This document shows, one piece after another, positions 1-5,302 of a stretch of 5,348 nt of DNA. Positions within the stretch are counted from its first letter, which is position 1, and each line of letters opens with the position of its first letter. The translations under genes were made by a program, and so were the position numbers. The stretch is from a bacterium (GTDB lineage Bacteria; Verrucomicrobiota; Verrucomicrobiia; Limisphaerales; J093). Location: positions 1-5,348 of the forward strand of contig JAJXTA010000270.1 in NCBI GenBank assembly GCA_021784265.1, read 5' to 3'. The notes under the pieces are model-generated. The model was not told the DNA's origin. It saw only the letters and a list, made by a program, of their open reading frames with translations, and did no database searches.

Positions 1-422
1 TTCCGATCCCCCTCGAGCAGGAAGAACATGGCGTCGCCGGCGGACCCTTGGCGCACCAGTTCCGTCCATTGGCGGACCTGCTGGACCTCCATCATTTGCG
101 CAAACCGGCCGAGCTGTTGGTCGTTCATGTCGGCCAGGATCTTGAGCCGCCGCAGGCTGCCGGGCTTAACCCCCGGAATTAAGGGGGCGAAGGCGCGCAT
201 GACGGTGGTGTCGCCGCTGGGCCGGCGGGCGAAGAACATTTTGAGCTCCGGCACCTGGGCGGCCTTGAGCCAAGCCTCCTCCCGTTCGCAGAACACCCAC
301 GTGTCGCCCGTCACCCGCTCCTCCTGGACCCAGTTCACGAGCACAGGGAGTTCCACCGGGCCATAGACGACGTTGTCCACGCCCCATATCTTGTAGCCGA
401 CCACAGCCGCGTCGGGTTCCAT
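1..422 (-). CDS. GYF_2 domain + cyclic nucleotide-binding domain protein (5' part only)
   Basis: The minus-strand frame begins at the ATG at 422-420 and stays open to the left edge, giving 140 residues with the C-terminus missing. Residues about 10-60 look like a GYF_2 (DUF4339-type) domain: YKIWG near the start, YGPV at 20-23, a hydrophobic helix with W31, then VTGDTWVF and W51, followed by VPEL. This small fold is usually a protein-protein interaction module. Residues about 90-140 match the beginning of a cNMP-binding (CAP/PKA-like) domain: leading helix LRRLKILADM, second helix LGRFAQMM, then RQGSAGDAMFFLLEGDR, the beta-strand/turn pattern of that fold. The phosphate-binding cassette would lie beyond the edge, so nucleotide binding cannot be judged. 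No signal peptide or membrane segment is visible. No Shine-Dalgarno precedes the ATG. It follows argS on the same strand after 96 bp and may have its own promoter. Both domain calls are by eye; a regulatory or sensing role is inferred. Confidence 0.8.
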   Translation of the reverse strand, partial: MEPDAAVVGYKIWGVDNVVYGPVELPVLVNWVQEERVTGDTWVFCEREEAWLKAAQVPELKMFFARRPSGDTTVMRAFAPLIPGVKPGSLRRLKILADMNDQQLGRFAQMMEVQQVRQWTELVRQGSAGDAMFFLLEGDR

Positions 423-453
423 AGTCGGGGTTATAATTCAGCCGGCCCGACTA
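422..453. repeat. Perfect 8-bp inverted repeat at the start codon of the GYF_2/cNMP gene
   Basis: TAGTCGGG at 422-429 is exactly complementary to CCCGACTA at 446-453, with 16 bp between. The left arm includes the first base of the minus-strand ATG (422), and the AT-rich TTATAATT at 431-438 lies between the arms. As DNA this could be an operator for a dimeric regulator covering the -10 region. As RNA, if transcription starts upstream, the hairpin would partly bury the start codon. No regulator family is recognised. Confidence 0.5.
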
Positions 454-458
454 ATAAA
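430..458 (-). promoter_or_regulatory. Possible promoter for the GYF_2/cNMP gene
   Basis: Reading the minus strand, TATAAC at 435-430 is a five-of-six match to the sigma-70 -10 box. A poor -35-like TTTATT lies at 458-453, with exactly 17 bp between. The -10 ends only 7 bases before the ATG, so transcription would start at or next to the start codon. That would give a leaderless message, in keeping with the absence of a Shine-Dalgarno. The -35 is weak, so this is a suggestion only. Confidence 0.3.
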
Positions 459-482
459 GGGAAAATTACCGGCCAGCCTGGC

Positions 483-501
483 GCGGGCGCGCCCTGCCCG
501 C
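483..501 (-). terminator. GC-rich hairpin just downstream of argS, possible terminator
   Basis: GCGGGC at 483-488 and GCCCGC at 496-501 form a perfect 6-bp stem with a 7-nt loop, starting 17 bases after the argS stop codon in the direction of argS transcription. There is no immediate U-run. The first short T-run on this strand is TTTT at 465-462, about 17 bases beyond the stem, so classical intrinsic termination is doubtful. A role in 3'-end protection is equally possible. Confidence 0.3.
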
Positions 502-518
502 CCCCGGTGGCGTCCGGC

Positions 519-2252
519 CTACATCTTCTCCAAGGTCTGGATCCCCAGCAGGTCCAATCCCTGGCGCAACACGCCCGCCGTCAGCGCACACAGGGCCAAC
601 CGGCTCCCGCGCGCCGGTTCGGGCGCCTTCAGCACCGGGCAGTTCTCGTAGAAACCGGTGAAATGCCCGGCCAGCTCGTAGAGGTAGTTGCAGAGGTAGT
701 TGGGCCGATACTCCTCGGCGACGGCCTCGAGCACCAAGCCGAAGGTAAGGAGGTGTTTGGCCAACCGCAGCTCCTCGGGGGCGGCCAGCTCGAGGGTGGC
801 GGGGGCCGCGCCGGGGGCGGGATCGGGCAGTTTGCGGAAGATGCTGCGGATGCGGGCGTACGCGTATTGCAGGTAGGGGGCGGTGTTGCCGTTCAAGGCT
901 AGCATCTTATCCCAGTTGAAAACGTAGTCGCTTTGGCGGTTGGGCAGCAGGTCCGCGTACTTCAACGCCCCCAGCCCGACCACCCGGGCAATCTCCCGCC
1001 GCTCCGCTTCGGGCAGGTCGGGGCTCTTCTCGCTGACGACCCGCAAGGCGCGGTCCTCGGCTTCGTCCAGGAGATCGGCCAGGCGGATGGTGTCGCCGGC
1101 GCGGGTCTTAAACGGCCGGCCATCCTCGCCCAGGATCGCCCCGAACCAGACGTGGGCCAGCCGCAGGCGGGTCTCGGGGCGCCACTGGCGGAAGATCGCG
1201 AACAGTTGCTTGAAGTGGAGCTGCTGCCGCCCATCGGTCACATAGACGATCTCGTCCGGCTGCCACGTCTCCTGGCGGTAGGCGAGGGTGGCCAGATCGG
1301 TCGTGGTATAATTGGCGGCGCCGTCGCTCTTCTGGATGATGGCGGGATGATCCTTAAGGTCTGGCAGCGTCTCGAAAAAGGCGACCAGGGCCCCTTCGCT
1401 GGGCCGGGCGAGGCCTCGCTCCACCAGCGCCTGGACCACCGCCGGCAGACGTGGGTTGTAGAAACTCTCCCCGAGGGTGTGATCGAAGCGCACGCCCAGC
1501 CGCCCGTAGATGGTATCGAACTGGCGCTGGGAAAGGGCGATCATCTCCCGCCAGAGCGCCAGGTTCTGCGCATCGCCCTGTTGCAGCTTGACCAACTCTT
1601 GGCGCGCCTGTTCGAGCATGGCCGGGTCGCGCTCGCACGCGGTATTGACCTGTTTGTACAGCCGTTCCATTTCGCCAATGGGGTCTGTGGCCAAGGCCGC
1701 CGGGTCCTGGTGGTGTTTCCAGCCCACCAACAACTTGCCAAACTGCGTGCCCCAGTCGCCCAGGTGATTGTCGGTGATGACCCGATGGCCCAGGCAGCGC
1801 AGCACGCGGGCCAGGCAATCCCCCAGGATCGTCGAGCGGATATGGCCCACGTGCATCGGCTTGGCGACGTTGGGCGAGCTGAAGTCCACAACCACCGTCC
1901 TGGGGGCGGCGCTCCGGGCGTAGAAGAGATGCGCCCCGCCCGCCGCCTCTCCGACCGCGCGCCCGACCGCCGCGGTCCGCAAGCGGAAGTTGAGGAAGCC
2001 CGGCCCAGCGACTTCGACACTCTCGCAGAGCTCGGTCACGTCCAGGTCCTTAAGCACCGCCTCGGCCAGGCGCCGGGGGTTCATCTGGCGGGCTTTGGCC
2101 AGGGCCATGAGGGCGTTGGCCTGGTAATCGCCGAATTTGGGCTCCGGGCATGGGCGCACCTGCACGCTGGCCAGCGGGGCCTCGGGCAATTGCGCCGCCA
2201 CGGCCGTTCGCAGTCGTTCTTCGATCAATCGGTGCAGCATGGGGGAGGTCAC
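519..2252 (-). CDS. argS: Arginyl-tRNA synthetase
   Basis: Cytoplasmic class Ia synthetase that charges tRNA-Arg with arginine using ATP. At 577 residues it has the normal bacterial length. The N-terminal tRNA D-loop-recognition domain (about 1-100) carries the family's FGDYQANALMALAK. The Rossmann catalytic domain has SSPNVAKPMHVGHIRST at about 125-141, with the HIGH box as HVGH at 134-137. It is followed by GDWGTQFG at 165-172, YTTTDLATLAYR at 315-326 and GRQQLHFKQLF near 341. The usual KMSKS loop is replaced by FKTRAGDTI at about 381-389, as in many ArgRS. The KYADL and NGNTAPYLQYAYAR segments lead into the DALR anticodon-binding domain, ending LGIQTLEKM. The frame opens with GTG at 2252; an ATG four codons later (2240, MLHRLIEERL) fits the usual family N-terminus better and would give 573 residues. 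Neither start has a Shine-Dalgarno. It lies 47 bp downstream of the EIIA gene, probably in one operon. Confidence 0.97.
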   Translation of the reverse strand: MTSPMLHRLIEERLRTAVAAQLPEAPLASVQVRPCPEPKFGDYQANALMALAKARQMNPRRLAEAVLKDLDVTELCESVEVAGPGFLNFRLRTAAVGRAVGEAAGGAHLFYARSAAPRTVVVDFSSPNVAKPMHVGHIRSTILGDCLARVLRCLGHRVITDNHLGDWGTQFGKLLVGWKHHQDPAALATDPIGEMERLYKQVNTACERDPAMLEQARQELVKLQQGDAQNLALWREMIALSQRQFDTIYGRLGVRFDHTLGESFYNPRLPAVVQALVERGLARPSEGALVAFFETLPDLKDHPAIIQKSDGAANYTTTDLATLAYRQETWQPDEIVYVTDGRQQLHFKQLFAIFRQWRPETRLRLAHVWFGAILGEDGRPFKTRAGDTIRLADLLDEAEDRALRVVSEKSPDLPEAERREIARVVGLGALKYADLLPNRQSDYVFNWDKMLALNGNTAPYLQYAYARIRSIFRKLPDPAPGAAPATLELAAPEELRLAKHLLTFGLVLEAVAEEYRPNYLCNYLYELAGHFTGFYENCPVLKAPEPARGSRLALCALTAGVLRQGLDLLGIQTLEKM

Positions 2253-2299
2253 GGGCGCCGCGGCCGGACGCGGGCTTCGGCGGCGCGAGCGGGTCCGGG

Positions 2300-2767
2300 C
2301 TAGCGCCCGGCGGAATTGTCCTTGATGATGCGGAACATCGCTTCGGCGTCGGGAGCCCCCTCGAGCGCCTGGCGGAACTCTTTCTTGTGGAGCAATTTGG
2401 CGATGTCGGCCAGGGTGTGCAGGTGCTTTTGAAACTGGCCCTGCGGCACGAGGAACAGCATGACCAAGGTCACCGGTTGGGCGTCCAGAGCATCGAAGTC
2501 GATCCCCGTGCGCGAGCGCCCGAACACCCCTACCACGTCCTGGATCAGGTCCGTCGTCGCGTGGGGAATGCCGATGCCAAAGCCGATGCCGGTGCTCATC
2601 GAGTTTTCCCGCTTCCGCACCACGGCAGCAATGGGCTCCCGGTGTTCGGGTTTGATTTTACCCGAAGTCGCCAGCCGGTCGATCAACTCATCGATTACCT
2701 GCCACCGATCGGACGCTTTGAGGTCCGGGATGATCTGGTCGGGGTGCAGGATATCGCCCAGGGTCAT
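2300..2767 (-). CDS. PTS EIIA protein, PtsN/fructose class (stand-alone)
   Basis: A 155-residue single-domain EIIA, close in length to PtsN (EIIA-Ntr). The phosphorylated histidine is H69 in GIGFGIGIPHA, preceded by the family segment RENSMSTG at 53-60. A second conserved histidine region, KHLHTLADIAKLL, occupies about 114-126 and forms part of the active-site face. Family knowledge: EIIA domains accept phosphate from phospho-HPr. Fused forms pass it to sugar permeases, whereas stand-alone PtsN-like forms usually regulate other proteins such as potassium transport or stress signalling. No EIIB, EIIC, HPr or EI gene is in the window, which favours a regulatory role, though partners may lie elsewhere. 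The start is the ATG at 2767, giving the normal N-terminus MTLGDILHPDQII; no Shine-Dalgarno is seen. It leads the likely EIIA-argS unit and is divergent from the glycosyltransferase gene. Confidence 0.93.
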   Translation of the reverse strand: MTLGDILHPDQIIPDLKASDRWQVIDELIDRLATSGKIKPEHREPIAAVVRKRENSMSTGIGFGIGIPHATTDLIQDVVGVFGRSRTGIDFDALDAQPVTLVMLFLVPQGQFQKHLHTLADIAKLLHKKEFRQALEGAPDAEAMFRIIKDNSAGR

Positions 2768-2797
2768 ATTCGTCGTAACGAGGGGGGAGTGTGGACT

Positions 2798-2817
2798 CGT
2801 TCAACGGTTCCGTTCAA
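2798..2817. repeat. Composite direct/inverted repeat in the divergent spacer
   Basis: CGTTCAA occurs at 2798-2804 and again at 2811-2817, a 13-bp step. Between and overlapping them, AACGG (2803-2807) and CCGTT (2810-2814) form an inverted pair with a 2-bp centre. Read on the minus strand, each direct repeat is a TTGAAC, a -35-like hexamer, but no acceptable -10 lies 16-18 bp downstream of either. The cluster lies 31-50 bp upstream of the EIIA start codon, where an operator or promoter element would be expected. The arms are short, so chance is possible. Confidence 0.3.
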
Positions 2818-2893
2818 GCGTGAATTCACCAGACCGCGGTGGCCGGAAACCATCGCCCCCGCGAGTGAGGGCGGACGCGCGCGTTGCCGCCGC

Positions 2894-2921
2894 TTGCCAT
2901 CGACCGGCAGGCTGCTATGGT
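2894..2921 (+). promoter_or_regulatory. Candidate sigma-70 promoter for the glycosyltransferase gene
   Basis: TTGCCA at 2894-2899 (five of six to the -35 consensus) is followed after 16 bp by TATGGT at 2916-2921 (four of six to the -10). The -10 is preceded by TGC at 2913-2915, an extended -10 motif. Predicted transcription would begin near 2928, leaving a leader of about 15 nt before the ATG at 2943. The match is good for DNA this GC-rich and is correctly placed in the divergent spacer. Confidence 0.45.
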
Positions 2922-2942
2922 CCCTGCGGTTACACCAACCGG

Positions 2943-3683
2943 ATGCGCCGGGACACCCTCGTTATCGTGCCAACGTATAATGAGCGGGAGAACCTTCTCC
3001 CGCTCGCCGACCGGCTTATGGGACTGCCGGTGGCGGTGGACCTGCTGGTGGTGGACGACAACTCGCCCGACGGCACCGGCCAGATGGCCGATGACCTCGC
3101 CGCCAAGAACCCCGCCGTGCACGTCGTGCACCGCCCGGAGAAGGTTGGGCTGGGCCGGGCCTATTGCACCGGCTTTGCCTGGGCGCTGGAACGGGGCTAC
3201 GAGTTCGTGTTCGAGATGGACGGCGACTTCTCGCATAACCCGGCGGACATCCCCGCGTTCCTGGAGGCGATGCCCAACGCCGATCTCGCGCTGGGCTCGC
3301 GCTATGCCAACGGAATCCGCGTCATCAATTGGCCCTTGCACCGTCTGCTCCTGAGCGTCTGCGCCGCCCGCTACGTCCGCCTAGTCACGGGGATGCCTGT
3401 AACCGACCCGACGGGGGGGTTCAAGTGCTTCCGGCGCCAGGCCCTGGCGGCTATCGGGTTGGATACCATTCGCTCCAATGGGTACAGCTTCCAGATCGAA
3501 GTGACCCACCGGCTCTGGCGGGTGGGGCTGAGAATCGTCGAGGTCCCGATCATCTTCACCGACCGTTTCCAGGGGACCTCGAAGATGTCCTCCAAGATCG
3601 TGCGTGAAGCGCTCGGGATGGTGTGGCGGCTCTGGTTCCAAAACGGGCTGCGCCGTTCCCCGCGCCGGCGGCCGCCACCCTGA
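2943..3683 (+). CDS. Polyprenyl-phosphate mannose synthase-type glycosyltransferase (GT2, DPM1-like)
   Basis: A 246-residue GT-A-fold family 2 glycosyltransferase. Family role: transfer of a sugar, typically mannose from GDP-mannose, to dolichyl or polyprenyl phosphate, making a lipid-linked donor at the cytoplasmic face of the membrane. Motifs in order: IVPTYNERENL at 8-18, VVDDNSPDGTG at 36-46, KVGLGRAYCTGF at 67-78, the metal-binding DxD-type EMDGDFSHNP at 91-100 (D93, D95), LGSRYANG at 117-124, DPTGGFKCFRR at 155-165, GYSFQIE at 180-186 and FTDRFQGTSKMS at 205-216. There is no C-terminal transmembrane pair; the chain ends in a basic, proline-rich tail (LRRSPRRRPPP), so it is probably a peripheral membrane protein. 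The frame is open far upstream, but the ATG at 2943 places TYNE at the normal distance from the N-terminus and follows a candidate promoter. No Shine-Dalgarno is present. The exact sugar (mannose or glucose) cannot be decided from sequence. Confidence 0.92.
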   Translation: MRRDTLVIVPTYNERENLLPLADRLMGLPVAVDLLVVDDNSPDGTGQMADDLAAKNPAVHVVHRPEKVGLGRAYCTGFAWALERGYEFVFEMDGDFSHNPADIPAFLEAMPNADLALGSRYANGIRVINWPLHRLLLSVCAARYVRLVTGMPVTDPTGGFKCFRRQALAAIGLDTIRSNGYSFQIEVTHRLWRVGLRIVEVPIIFTDRFQGTSKMSSKIVREALGMVWRLWFQNGLRRSPRRRPPP

Positions 3684-3697
3684 CCGCCCGGGGAGCG

Positions 3698-3736
3698 GGG
3701 CCCGCCGGCCGACGCGCGCCGCCACCTCGCGGGCCC
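3698..3736. terminator. GC-rich inverted repeat between convergent genes
   Basis: GGGCCCGC at 3698-3705 and GCGGGCCC at 3729-3736 are exact complements (8 bp) separated by 23 bp. They fill most of the 59-bp gap between the converging glycosyltransferase and dehydrogenase stop codons. The placement suits a bidirectional transcription stop, but there is no U-run on either side and the loop is long. In DNA this GC-rich such a pair can also arise by chance. Confidence 0.3.
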
Positions 3737-3742
3737 GCGCGG

Positions 3743-4774
3743 TTAGTCGTGGACGCGGATGAAGGTCTTCACGCCGTGGTTGCCGGCGGCCATCGCCCGC
3801 AGGAGGTCGGGCAATTCACTCAGCGGACACTCGCCATCGACGAAATCGACGGCGCGAATCGTGCCTTGCTCGATCAGCTCGAGCGCGCGGCGGATGCTGC
3901 GCGGGGTGTGATGGAAGCTGGCCATGAGGGTCAGGTTCCGATAATGCATCAGGGCGGTGTCCAGGGCGACGGTCGTGCCGGTGGGGCAACCGCCGAAGAA
4001 GTTCACCCGCCCGCCCTTGCGCACCAACCGCACCGCCGCTTCCCAGGTTTCGGGTTTGCCGACCGCCTCGATCACCACGTCGAACCCGCGTGGGCCCTGG
4101 CTCTGGAGGGTAGGGACGAGGTTCCCGCCCTCGCTGATATCAATCACCCGGGCGGCGCCGAGGCGGCGCGCGGCCTCGAGCCGCCGGGCGCGGCGGCCCG
4201 CCACGCTCACCTCGCAGCCGAGCTGCCGGGCCAAGACCACGAACATGAGGCCGATGGGCCCGGCCCCGATCACCAGCACCCGCTCGCCGCGGGTCAGGCG
4301 GGTTTCCTGGACTCCTTGCACCACGCAGGCCAGCGGCTCGACCAACGCCGCGTCGCGGAACGCCGTCCCGGCTTGGAGCCGCAACATGTTCTTCCGCACC
4401 ACGCGGTCCGGCACCACAATGGATTCCGCATACGCGCCGTTGAGGAAGAGCAGGTCCTCACACAAATTGGCCTGGCCCGCCCCGCAGTAGAAGCAGCTCT
4501 CGCACGGGGCGGAGTTGGCCACGACCACGCGGTCGCCTACCCGCCATCCCGCCACGCCGCGGCCCACCTCGCTGATCTTCCCAGCCAGCTCATGCCCGAA
4601 CACCGCCGGGGGCACGATCATCCGGGCGTGGTACCCGCGGCGGAAGACCTTCAGGTCCGTGCCACAGGTGAGGGCGGCCTCGATGGCGATGCGGACCTGC
4701 CCCTGCCGCAAGGGGGCCGGAGAGACGTTCTCCACCTTGACCAGCTCTTTGCCGTAGAGCACCGCGGCTTTCAT
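3743..4774 (-). CDS. Zinc-dependent medium-chain alcohol/polyol dehydrogenase (sorbitol/threonine dehydrogenase-like)
   Basis: A complete 343-residue MDR-superfamily enzyme, probably oxidising a polyol, sugar alcohol or related secondary alcohol in the cytoplasm. The GroES-like catalytic domain carries catalytic zinc ligands C37 (in TCGTD), H61-E62 (in FGHELAG) and probably E146 (in VEPLAC). Structural zinc cysteines C91, C94, C97 and C105 have the usual C-x2-C-x2-C-x7-C spacing. The Rossmann domain has GAGPIG at 170-175. At the end of its second strand the sequence reads VAGRRARRLEAARRLGA (192-208): the acidic residue typical of NAD enzymes is absent and arginines follow, which points to NADP(H) preference. 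The C-terminal segment GECPLSELPDLLRAM is typical of the family. The ATG at 4774 gives the standard N-terminus MKAAVLYG. It is the only gene here with a purine-rich Shine-Dalgarno-like GAGG upstream. It is transcribed alone, converging on the glycosyltransferase gene. The substrate cannot be named. Confidence 0.94.
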   Translation of the reverse strand: MKAAVLYGKELVKVENVSPAPLRQGQVRIAIEAALTCGTDLKVFRRGYHARMIVPPAVFGHELAGKISEVGRGVAGWRVGDRVVVANSAPCESCFYCGAGQANLCEDLLFLNGAYAESIVVPDRVVRKNMLRLQAGTAFRDAALVEPLACVVQGVQETRLTRGERVLVIGAGPIGLMFVVLARQLGCEVSVAGRRARRLEAARRLGAARVIDISEGGNLVPTLQSQGPRGFDVVIEAVGKPETWEAAVRLVRKGGRVNFFGGCPTGTTVALDTALMHYRNLTLMASFHHTPRSIRRALELIEQGTIRAVDFVDGECPLSELPDLLRAMAAGNHGVKTFIRVHD

Positions 4775-4787
4775 GGCGCGCAGGTTA

Positions 4788-4791
4788 CCTC
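4788..4791 (-). promoter_or_regulatory. Weak Shine-Dalgarno for the dehydrogenase gene
   Basis: On the minus strand GAGG at 4791-4788 precedes the ATG at 4774 by 13 bases. This spacing is longer than the usual 5-9, so the site may be weak. It is noted because the other four starts in the window show no such motif. Confidence 0.35.
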
Positions 4792-4945
4792 GCCCGCGGG
4801 CCAGCGGGCAACCCCTGAGTTCGCCGGGGCAAGGCCCGGCTCGAGGGACAGTGCTCCGCCCAAACGATCAGGCCCGTTGCGGCTCCTGTGTCCGGGCGGG
4901 GTCCTGCCCACTGTGCGGTGGGGGTCGCGTCTCTCACGCGGCCAC

Positions 4946-4965
4946 GTCGGACGTCCTGTCGGACG
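4946..4965. repeat. Short direct repeat, GTCGGACG twice
   Basis: GTCGGACG occurs at 4946-4953 and 4958-4965, a 12-bp step with TCCT between the copies. The first copy overlaps the palindrome GGACGTCC (4949-4956). Two 8-bp copies one helical turn apart could be a protein-binding site. They could also be a small slippage duplication; a 12-bp step keeps the reading frame. Confidence 0.4.
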
Positions 4966-5011
4966 AGTGCCAAGCACCGGGGCCGCCACTCGCTCCCGCG
5001 GAACGAGGAGC

Positions 5012-5027
5012 TGGCCGAAAGCGGCCA
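5012..5027. repeat. Perfect hairpin, 6-bp stem with AAAG loop
   Basis: TGGCCG (5012-5017) pairs exactly with CGGCCA (5022-5027) around a four-base AAAG loop. It is one of several compact hairpins in the gene-free right end. Six G+C-rich pairs with a tetraloop would fold stably in RNA, but no U-run follows on either strand. Confidence 0.4.
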
Positions 5028-5146
5028 CGTGGAATCCCGCCGAGTTCTGGGCCGAGGACCGAATGTCACGCTCGCGGTTCACCGCCGTACCGTGGCCACG
5101 CGCTACCGTCTTACCGGCCTCCGATTCCAACTCGGTGAACGAAGCC

Positions 5147-5165
5147 GCCGCCTCATCGAGGCGGC
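5147..5165. repeat. Perfect hairpin, 8-bp stem with ATC loop
   Basis: GCCGCCTC (5147-5154) and GAGGCGGC (5158-5165) are exact complements around a 3-base loop. The long stem and tiny loop are terminator-like, but neither strand shows a T-run after it, so a terminator call is not supported. Confidence 0.45.
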
Positions 5166-5211
5166 CTCCAAGCAGCCAAGCGTCGCCGAGTTTTGCCAGG
5201 GTTACGAGGCG

Positions 5212-5226
5212 TGGCGCTCGGCGCCA
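5212..5226. repeat. Perfect hairpin, 6-bp stem with TCG loop
   Basis: TGGCGC (5212-5217) and GCGCCA (5221-5226) pair around TCG. It lies 46 bp after the 5147-5165 hairpin. Individually it could be chance in GC-rich DNA; it is listed because it belongs to a local cluster. Confidence 0.3.
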
Positions 5227-5282
5227 GCTTGTGGAGTTGCCGGACGACGGGCCTTTGTCGCGGGCGAGAGATCGCCTGGGAG

Positions 5283-5302
5283 CGCCGGCATCTCTGCCGG
5301 CG
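5283..5302. repeat. REP-like palindrome with TCTC loop
   Basis: CGCCGGCA (5283-5290) and TGCCGGCG (5295-5302) form a perfect 8-bp stem around TCTC. Size, GC content and intergenic position resemble the small palindromic (REP-type) repeats scattered through many bacterial genomes. Only one copy lies in this window, so its repetitive nature is inferred, not seen. Confidence 0.45.

Noticed and set aside
28..366. Plus-strand 112-codon frame at the left end
   Set aside because: Antisense to the GYF_2/cNMP coding sequence, which has two recognisable domains; this translation is serine/arginine-rich with no motif.
381..425. KMSKS loss in ArgRS considered as a sign of inactivation (residue range, not bases)
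   Set aside because: Many functional arginyl-tRNA synthetases lack the canonical KMSKS signature; the HVGH box and other family segments are intact.
507..902. Plus-strand 131-codon frame over the 3' end of argS
   Set aside because: Glycine/glutamine-rich shadow of the argS coding strand with no domain and no initiation signal.
933..2303. Plus-strand open frame of 456 codons antisense to argS
   Set aside because: It lies almost wholly over argS, which is certain from its motifs. Its translation is low-complexity (G/Q/R/L-rich) with no recognisable domain, a common shadow effect in GC-rich genes.
2460..2942. Upstream extension of the glycosyltransferase frame to a start at 2460
   Set aside because: It would run antisense through most of the EIIA gene and add 161 residues of unrelated composition. 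The family N-terminus begins with the short MRRDTLVIVPTYNE segment at 2943, just after a candidate promoter.
3957..4490. Plus-strand 177-codon frame antisense to the dehydrogenase gene
   Set aside because: Lies entirely inside the dehydrogenase, whose zinc ligands and Rossmann motif are intact; its own composition (S/R/P/T-rich) shows no family.
4861..4960. Possible tRNA-like folding in the right-end spacer
   Set aside because: The stems do not form a cloverleaf: there is no 7-bp acceptor stem with a matched T-arm (GGTTCRA) at the right distance.
4771..5130. Minus-strand frame of 119 codons and its neighbours in the right end
   Set aside because: Begins at a TTG, overlaps equally long frames on both strands, has arginine/proline-rich sequence and no recognised domain.
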